In this document: positions 43,691 to 50,251 of the stretch, one piece after another
How the letters are laid out: each line of letters starts with the position of its first letter
How positions within the stretch are numbered: position 1 is the first letter of the stretch
Origin: Cudoniella acicularis
Lineage: Eukaryota; Ascomycota; Leotiomycetes; Helotiales; Helotiaceae
Length of the DNA stretch: 50,251 bases
Assembly: GCA_013054445.1 (NCBI GenBank)
Contig: JAAMPI010000224.1
Coordinates: 1-50,251 of the forward strand
Reading direction: 5' to 3'
Translations under genes and position numbers: made by a program
Notes under the pieces: generated by a model
Databases searched by the model: none
The model's input: only the letters and a program-made list of their open reading frames with translations
What the model was told of the DNA's origin: nothing

Positions 43691-45337
43691 ATGAGTCAAC
43701 AAAGAATAACACTCTTCTTTCCATGTATCTCAAGAAAGAAGAGCTCGCCTGACACCAAATGCCATTTCCTCGAGCTCCCCGTCGCGATACGCCTGCGCAT
43801 CTATCACAAAGCCGGCCTAGTATCAAACAGAACGATTCACTTGAACTACTGGAGCTCACGCAAGGAGGATCTCCCCCGAATATGGCACGGTGCGAGGGAG
43901 CACGCACTCTTACTAGCATTGCCACTGAGTCTATTTGCCGTATGCCACTCAGTCCATGACGAGCTCCGGAAAGTTTTGTATGGAGAAAATCGCCTCAGAA
44001 TCTCACTTAAAGCACCGCGAGGCTTCAGAGCGCTGGAACGTATGAGCGATGCCACTCTTCGAGAAATACGATTTCTTGATGTCCGAATAAATGTCTCATC
44101 TTGTCAGACATGGTGCTGTGGGGGGCGAGGCTATAGATGTGGCAATACTTGGTCTCGGTGCTCCAACCCATCAAGTCACGATGCCCCTTTATCCTCGAAC
44201 GCAAATCAACATCAACTCGTTATCTCACAATGGCAGCGTATCTGCACAAAACTAGCAGGCAGCATCCAACCGGGCAAGCTTGCACTCTATGTAATTTGCG
44301 ATTGCGCTGATCGAACAACCGCCCAAATGATTACCAAATCACTGCTTTTGCTCCCCGTCCTGCGAGACTTTGGGCTGCGGCTTGCTATGCGTCCAGACGA
44401 AGATATAAAAATCATGGCGAAGGATGCAGCAATGTATCTTACGCACAGTCCACCGCCCCCATTGCTGCCGCCTTTCCGATTCTTGGGTCTCCCCAAGGAA
44501 ATACAGTTCCACATTCTCGGGTACGCCAGCGTTGTCCCCGTTTTCGAGATCACCTGCACGCAAAGGCAGATTCGGTATTGGACATCATGCCGGACAGGAG
44601 GAGCAATCGCAGGTACCTCCACGGAATGCTTTTGCAGCGATGCTCATTCTGCTTTCAGCTTTCACTGCCCTTGTCCTAAATTAGCCTCCCCGTTTGCCAT
44701 GTTTCTCGTAAGCCGCGAGTTTCGGGACTGTGCTATGGAAGGTTTCTATGGGCAAAACACGTTTTGTGTAGCCATGGAAGAACCTCTATTCGAATGCCAA
44801 GACTCCGCAGCTCAAGCTGAGACCGTCGAATCTCTCTCAGAGATATCAATTGTGCCCGGCCTTGCCCCCTTCCCGCAATCATCGATTAGTCACCTCACAT
44901 CTCTAAATCTTCTTTTCGGATACTCGGATCTGAAGCACTTGCAACCTGATCGGGCCGGATGGCACAACTGGCTTAAAACGATTGATGTGCTGTCTCGAGA
45001 AGCAAACCTGGAGGCTCTCACTCTTCAACTGCGAATGAGTGAAAGGTTTTATCCCGACTTCGATGATCCGAAGCCGACTTTCGAACCAGAATACAAGAGC
45101 TTTATGCGACAAACATACGAGAATTTAGTTCAACCCATGAAAGTCTTACACAAGCTGAAGAACTTTTTCGTTCATTTGAATTGGCACACCAGTTCTGGAT
45201 TCCCGGATGGAAGGGGGGGAATTGAACAGATACTTGAGAGAATGGTGATGGGGCAGGAATATGATGCTTGGAAGTGTGGGAAGACTCTCCATTATGAGGG
45301 TCGTTGGCAGATGCTTGGTAACCCTGAATGGGTTTGA
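43691..45337 (+). CDS. Fungal F-box-like family protein with two F-box-like motifs
   Basis: A single exon of 548 codons runs from ATG 43691 (MSQQRITLFF). The first F-box-like helix pair is FLELPVAIRLRIYHKAGL near residues 27-44, and a second one, FLGLPKEIQFHILGYASV, lies near residue 260. The architecture therefore looks like a fused tandem of two members of the LPxEIRxxIY family, each followed by a leucine-rich helical domain. A Cys-rich insert (TWCCGGRGYRCG) lies after the first and another (TECFCSDAHS..CPCP) after the second; each may bind zinc. The frame is intact. The upstream in-frame ATG at 43508 would add 61 residues of unlikely sequence. Function is unknown. Confidence 0.72.
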   Translation: MSQQRITLFFPCISRKKSSPDTKCHFLELPVAIRLRIYHKAGLVSNRTIHLNYWSSRKEDLPRIWHGAREHALLLALPLSLFAVCHSVHDELRKVLYGENRLRISLKAPRGFRALERMSDATLREIRFLDVRINVSSCQTWCCGGRGYRCGNTWSRCSNPSSHDAPLSSNANQHQLVISQWQRICTKLAGSIQPGKLALYVICDCADRTTAQMITKSLLLLPVLRDFGLRLAMRPDEDIKIMAKDAAMYLTHSPPPPLLPPFRFLGLPKEIQFHILGYASVVPVFEITCTQRQIRYWTSCRTGGAIAGTSTECFCSDAHSAFSFHCPCPKLASPFAMFLVSREFRDCAMEGFYGQNTFCVAMEEPLFECQDSAAQAETVESLSEISIVPGLAPFPQSSISHLTSLNLLFGYSDLKHLQPDRAGWHNWLKTIDVLSREANLEALTLQLRMSERFYPDFDDPKPTFEPEYKSFMRQTYENLVQPMKVLHKLKNFFVHLNWHTSSGFPDGRGGIEQILERMVMGQEYDAWKCGKTLHYEGRWQMLGNPEWV

Positions 45338-45374
45338 GCGTCTAACATTCGTTGCTATTTCTCACATATGAAAT

Positions 45375-46407
45375 GTGTGCAAAGCCGGAAAACAGGTCAA
45401 TATGGGGGCCCAACTATCTATAATGCGAGAAATAGCTGCTGGCATGGCACGTCAAGAACCCTCCTATGAGAATTTTTCTCTAGATGCGTCCTCTTTCATT
45501 CCACCTATTGTCGAACTACATACTCATCACGTGAAGATGACTCAAAGTACTGGCGAAAGGGTTCTTATCGAATATCTCGAATACGAAGATGCTTGGGCTT
45601 CTCGAGTACAAGAATTACTGGAGTGTGTTAATACGGTTGCAAGTCTTCAATAATGCCACCGTTGGTGATAGTTTCCCTGTCCTCAGATGCGAGGGATACT
45701 ATCACGAAGCCTCCGCGTTTCGATTTGGTCTCGTCTATGAGCTCCCGCCATTTGCCAGAAATACAGACCCTATTAACTTGTTCTAACTTATCAATAAAAT
45801 CCAGTCAAAGATACGACAGCCATCATTGACACAAAAGTTCAAACCTGCATCGGCTCTTGTTTCGCATATTCATGATTTCCACAAGGGGGTCTGGTTACAC
45901 AAAGGCATTTGCGCTTACAACATTATCTGGTTTCCAAAGCCTTCCGAAAATGTAATGGAATCCTTGTCTTCGCCATACTTCATCGGACTGAATCACAGTT
46001 GGCTCAACAAGGAGACAGCCTTTTCCACTCTTTCTGGCCCGGAAAAAGAATACCAACACCCTGCTTACCTCAAAAATACCCAGATCTCTTCAGATGACCT
46101 TTAACATTCCCACACAGGTTTTGGGCAAGAGTTTGATTATTACAGTGTCGGTTTAGTATTGATCGAGATTGCGATGTGGAAGCCGCTGAAAACCATTTCG
46201 GAGAAGATTTCAGGATCTCCGGAACAGCTTCTACAGCAATTACTCAAAACCCATGTCAGCCTCGTGAAGACATACATGGGTGACCGCTACGCAAAAGCTG
46301 TTGAAGAATGTCTTACCTGTTATACTGGCGATCACATAACTGCAGAGAACGTACGATTAGAATTCGCGAACAAGGTCATGGGGCCGTTATCTGAGTGTTC
46401 TGTATAG
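45375..46407 (+). pseudogene. Kinase-like protein of the fungal HeLo/prion-inhibition-associated family, decayed
   Basis: The sequence matches the kinase-fold C-terminal half typical of fungal HeLo-associated proteins: RVLIEYLEYED near the start, LVYELPPFARN, then LHKGICAYNIIWF at the catalytic-loop position. YFIGLNHS sits at the DFG position, and DYYSVGLVLIEIAMWKPL near 46133-46190. Three lesions interrupt it: a frame change near 45643, TAA at 45784-45786 and TAA at 46102-46104. The rest, from 45640 to TAG 46405, is one frame. The N-terminal HeLo domain is missing; the upstream DNA belongs to the F-box-like gene. HRD and DFG are degenerate, as usual for the family. Intact relatives are linked to incompatibility and cell-death signalling, which is only inference here. 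Confidence 0.68.
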
Positions 46408-46961
46408 CCTAGAATAAGCTGCAGCGAGGGTGCAGTTTGGTAAATCGATCAGAATGAAAGAGGGGTATTGTTTCTTTCTTCGGTGTGATAAAACAGTCGA
46501 CTTTTAGGAATCGCAAGAGCTTCATCACCAATCTTCTAATTCTGGAGTTTCTAGTGAGGACGAATTTGCATTTCTATACATGCATCACACGGCGTGAGCC
46601 AATGACTTTAGCCACACTCGGTGAGCAATCCTTTCTGCAGCTGCTTGTTCAGTTAGCTTACCCCGCCTGTACCCCCCATACGGGGATCTGGCTGGCTTGA
46701 GGCTGTCAGAGTGAGGCCAAATCCCTTCTCTGCATCCTTAAAGGATTGCCGAAGTTGCATTTATGATTTGTTGCAGAGAAATCACGGCCACGTCAGAGGA
46801 TTCAACTGCAACCTTGACAAAATCCTCGCTGAATTCTTTCGTGGGAGTGGGAGTTTGACATCGAATTGCTAACCTAGCCTGAAACATATTATACATAACT
46901 TACTCGAACGAATACTATCCTCAACTATGTACCAAGACTCCGCAATTCACAAGCCGCAAGA
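46408..46961. other. Intergenic region
   Basis: About 550 bp. A short plus-strand frame at 46485-46700 shows no protein character. A CCCCCCATACGGGG patch lies near 46670-46684. Confidence 0.4.
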
Positions 46962-47278
46962 ATGGTCGCTCAAACAATCCGTTACCGCTATATCAGCAAG
47001 CAAAAGCTGAACGTCCTACTAAAAAGGCTCTTTGACGAAGGGACTTACGAATGGGAGATTTGCCTGTCTCCATTTGACATTCCCTTCACTGCATTGATCA
47101 ATCTGATTGATATTCAATAGGAAAAGGATGACGGTACGGAAGCCATGGTGACAATGTATATTCCGCATAAACTTACAGAGGTGAGAGAGGGCATGTTTTT
47201 TTTTCTCCGAAAGGAAATATGATGAGGCTGATGTTGGCATTTTAGGACGAGTTGGAGGAGATAAAGGCTGACCCTTAG
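46962..47278 (+). pseudogene. Possible small gene (83 codons) with one in-frame TAG
   Basis: ATG 46962 opens a frame rich in Lys, Arg and Tyr (YRYISKQKLNVLLKRLF). It reaches TAG at 47118-47120 and continues in the same frame (EKDDGTEAMVTMYIPHKLTE) to a good GTGAGA..TTTTAG intron (47181-47245, 65 nt). That intron joins to DELEEIKADP and a stop at 47276-47278. The intron and coherent reading on both sides of the TAG suggest a real 83-aa protein interrupted by a CAG-to-TAG change. No intron removes the stop in frame. The alternative is a genuine 52-aa protein or chance. I do not recognise the family. Confidence 0.4.
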
Positions 47279-48347
47279 CTTCCCGCTTTATAGCAAGTGT
47301 TGAGATTTGGTGGGTTGATATTGGAAGCGGGAAAGGCTGGGTAAGGCTCTGCTCTACACAAAAATTCTAAGATTGAAAATACATGCAAGAAATTTCGATC
47401 GCATTATTTCTCTAATTTTAAACAATTGCTTTAAAGTTTTTTCTTGACAATTTACCACAAAGCCATTTTAGACCACACTTTTCATTCTTTCTGCAACTGC
47501 CTGACATCACCTCATTTATCTCTTCAACTGTTTCTAGGCGTTTGCCATGATGGAACTCATAATAATTCGAAAGATGAACACTGTGCTACTTTGAGATATT
47601 ATTGCAAAGAGGGGATATAAGTCTTGTGTCTGTGCGCCTCTGCTCGTGGAACTTGCTTTTTCTTCAAAATGAGCAATTGTTTAGATACTTTTGAAACTTT
47701 TCAGTGTTTAGTGTGCTGTCAAAAAATAGTCTCGGAAACGGTCGAAGAGAGATACCTGCCAAATGGGGGTTTCAGCATTCAGCCACAGTTGGAACGGCCG
47801 CAAAAAGAGGCAGTGCAGATCCTGAGCCTAAACACCATCTCAAATTCATATCAAGATTTGCAGTTTTTTACGCATCTCACGAGGCAAAACCCCCACCTCT
47901 CGTCGGATTCTCTACTTCAACTCGCGATATCTCGCTCTCGAGAGTCATGAAGTCTGACCCATTGAGTCGCATGCTTGATAGCCGCCAGCAGCTACTGCCT
48001 GCTTCTGCTAAGGCTAAGCGTATTTTTGACGCCAGCCTCATCAAAGTTGAGAATTTATCACTTGGGCTGCAAGAGTTAGAGCCGTACGTACATCACCAGT
48101 TTCAGATTTGTCCCGTAGCTAACACTTATACCAAGACTTGAAGATCTCCATATGACCAGTGTTCCGCAATTGGAGGACTGTTTGAAGGTGCGTACGCTGA
48201 AGATGAAGAGAATAAATATAACTTGGTAGACTATCGATAACAAAAAGCTTTCGTTTTTGTATGTGCAAATACAACCTAACAAGAAATATCACCTATAAAC
48301 AAATCAAAATTGTTCAAAATAGCTAACTAGTACCTTAACCACACAGC
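47279..48347. other. Region upstream of the CorA-like gene, may hold its first exons
   Basis: Two overlapping plus-strand frames (47624-47950 and 47704-48141) may contain the N-terminal exons of the CorA-like gene. The segment KSDPLSRMLDSRQQLLP followed by SLGLQELEPYV looks protein-like, but I could not find splice sites that join either frame convincingly to 48348. An acceptor-like CACACAG ends at 48346. Confidence 0.35.
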
Positions 48348-49963
48348 TTCCTGCAACAAAAAGATTCCTGGAGCAAAATTGAAATCACACATCAAGGCTT
48401 GCTTTTATTAACACAGCATCTCAGTATCTTTGATCGTTTTTGGACATTCGTGCAAGGGTTTGGCTTGAAATCCACACCAGTGGATGAGAACCACATCGAA
48501 TGCCAGAGCAAATACCAATGCAGCACCGAACCATCTTCTCCGTAAGAAAATCCCCCTTTTAACAAAATTTCTCATCAGAGGATCTCAGCCAATAATGTTA
48601 GAAAGCAGTGCGAAAAGATTCGAGATATGCTACAACATCCGCTACTTCGAAAAGCACAACCGGCCTGGGACGAAATCAATATGGTCTGAACGACAAGTGA
48701 CAGTATACCACAGTTTCAACCTTCTGGATTGCGCATCTACGTGGATACTCATACAGCCGTGAGCGAGTATCAAGACCAAACTCAGGGAATTCGTCAACTG
48801 CACCGCGACGGCAGAAGCAGAACTCAATCCCACAGATCACATTAAGATACATATTTTATTCTTCTCAGAAACGAGCGCAAATTGGAGAGAGTACATAAAC
48901 TCCTTAGAAGCAAAACTCATGCAACTGGTAAGCCCACCCCACTTACCTAAATCGCCTCTCTATTCTAGTAAAGACAACCCTTACCGCACAGGACAAAAAA
49001 GTGTTATATTCCAAAGTTGGAGCATCCCACAAACAAGATTATCCAACGACATTCAACGACACGCAAGAGCTAGAAGTTATAAGAAGGAAATTAGCCAAAG
49101 CATCACTAATCTCAAAATCCAACGCTGAGGTCGGAAGAGCTTGGGAACATGCTATTCAAGAACTTCGCACGGAAATTGAAACTCCTTATTTCCAGCGCTT
49201 GGATCTAGCTGGTATCCGAGAGTATATTTCTGGTCTTGAGCACCATCATAGTGTTGTCGAATATCTACTTGATAGATTGAATGAGACGAGAACCCTGGTA
49301 AGAATACCGCCCAAAAAACACTTCTCATTCCTTCATTCACACCAACTCAAAACCCGACGACTACTGACTTGCCACATCAATACAGCTTTCCAAATCCTAG
49401 AATACAGGAACGTAGAACTGAGTATAGGAACGAATAAAGAGATTCAATACAACGGCCATAAACTCACATCACTCATGGAGCATGCAGCAGCCGAGACCCA
49501 GTCCATGACTACGTTGACAGATGAGATACAACGCGATTCGAAGTCCGTGAAAACGCTCACTCTCATCACGGTTTTGTATGCTCCTGCTTCACTTATGGCT
49601 GTAAGTCTGCCCCCATCCCCCAAAATTTCCCTCCAATCATTTCTTTCATTCATTCCCCATCCCTCAGAGCCCCTTGAAAAATCACCTCCATGAACAACAG
49701 GGGAAAAAAGCTTCTAGATTGATTTCTAACATGTCACCTATATATAGTCAATATTCAGCTCCAACCTCATCCGCCTAGTAGGAAACGCCAGCAGCTCTGA
49801 CAACACAACAATGCATATGGCACTCGCATCAGATTTTTGGAAATTCCCCCTCCTAACCCTGCTTTTGATCATCGCGACGATTGTCCCCACGCTTAGGGGT
49901 AGTAATATATGGTATAATTGCCAGCAGCGATTGGCGAAGACGTTTGCGGGTTGTGGTGTGTAG
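48348..49963 (+). pseudogene. CorA-like Mg2+ transporter family protein, one in-frame stop
   Basis: Exons 48348-48541, 48579-48927, 48992-49600 and 49748-49963 (5' part unresolved) read as the fungal CorA-like type. Cues are WTFVQGFGLKSTPVDEN, then the diagnostic FEICYNIRYFEKHNR, WSERQVTVYHSF and WILIQP. A long coiled-coil region follows (EYISGLEHHHSVVEYLLDRL, INTAFQILEYRNVELS), and the C-terminus has two membrane segments (TLITVLYAPASLMASIF and FPLLTLLLIIATIVPTL). The family's GMN metal-selectivity motif is not present between the helices, as in many fungal relatives. TGA at 48760-48762 interrupts the frame, explained by CGA to TGA. The first intron would be only 37 nt. The other introns are 64 and 147 nt with good borders. 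Confidence 0.68.
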
Positions 49964-50251
49964 GGTGAGTGGGTACTGTGGAGTCATTTTTTTGATTTTT
50001 TTCGTGTTATGTTGAGGATGAGATGATTGAGTATCGAAATAGCGAGCATCCTCTTACTGAATTGACTAAACGTCTTGCCTTGTAACTCCCTGATGTCAAG
50101 GGTCTTCTGGTAAGATTTATGACGAAGCCTATTCCAAGGACAGATAGATAAGGAACTCTAGGCGGATTACAAGTTAGACCAGACGACAACCCTCTAAATA
50201 TTAACACTATTTGCCAATTTTTTCTACTAACCTATCCAAGAGCATTGGGTC

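Noticed and set aside
49294..49383. GTAAGA..TACAG segment as an intron in the CorA-like gene
   Set aside because: The stretch encodes family-like residues, and use of this acceptor leads to an immediate stop.
50007..50207. Minus-strand 66-codon frame at the right edge
   Set aside because: No start context, domain or splice evidence; the last ~290 bp hold nothing I can assign.
1..50251. tRNA or rRNA genes
   Set aside because: I looked for T-loop-like GTTCGAATC patterns and cloverleaf stems and saw none convincing; a covariance-model scan would be decisive.

Overview
The window is nuclear DNA of a filamentous ascomycete (Pezizomycotina). Genes carry short introns (mostly 47-65 nt) with GT..AG borders and CTAAC-like branch sites. 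The gene set includes fungal lineage families (HET-domain, SAT4-type rhodopsin, F-box-like families) and transposon relics mutated in the style of repeat-induced point mutation (RIP). Protein style suggests Leotiomycetes or a close class, but this is an impression, not a placement.

Layout. Positions 1-16.9 kb are a conserved core block: a partial IMPACT/UPF0029 protein (-), a Rossmann NAD(P)-binding protein (+), the CCR4-NOT scaffold NOT1 (-, about 6.9 kb), a Cdc15/Imp2/Hof1-type F-BAR plus SH3 protein (+) and seipin (+). From 17.7 to 32.2 kb the window is accessory: a HET-domain protein (-), a truncated short-chain dehydrogenase, a 5'-truncated Tad-type LINE, two pogo/Fot1-like transposase tails on either side of a decaying orphan gene, an F-box-like family protein (-), a rhodopsin-like membrane protein with one internal stop, and a phosphotransferase-fold (APH-like) protein with degenerate catalytic motifs and a one-base frame break. 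From 32.8 to 39.6 kb a second core block holds a possible small secreted protein, the U2 snRNP-associated SR140 homologue (-), a peroxisomal FAD amine oxidase (+) and the TATA-binding protein (-). Positions 39.6-43.5 kb are gene-poor. From 43.5 kb to the end is a second accessory block: an F-box-like protein, a kinase-like pseudogene, a tiny interrupted gene and a CorA-like membrane protein with a stop in frame.

Two themes run through the window. First, three one-base frame breaks (NOT1, TBP, APH-like) sit in otherwise clean genes. TBP and NOT1 are normally essential, so consensus errors are the likeliest cause, although the NOT1 break is also bridged by a perfect 47-nt GTAAGT..CAG segment. 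Second, several accessory genes are intact except for one or two in-frame stops, each explicable as a C-to-T change of CAA, CAG or CGA. The orphan gene at 23.3-24.3 kb shows stops that are dense on one side and absent on the other. This fits RIP-like decay spreading from neighbouring transposons. I found no tRNA, rRNA, CRISPR array or metabolite cluster.
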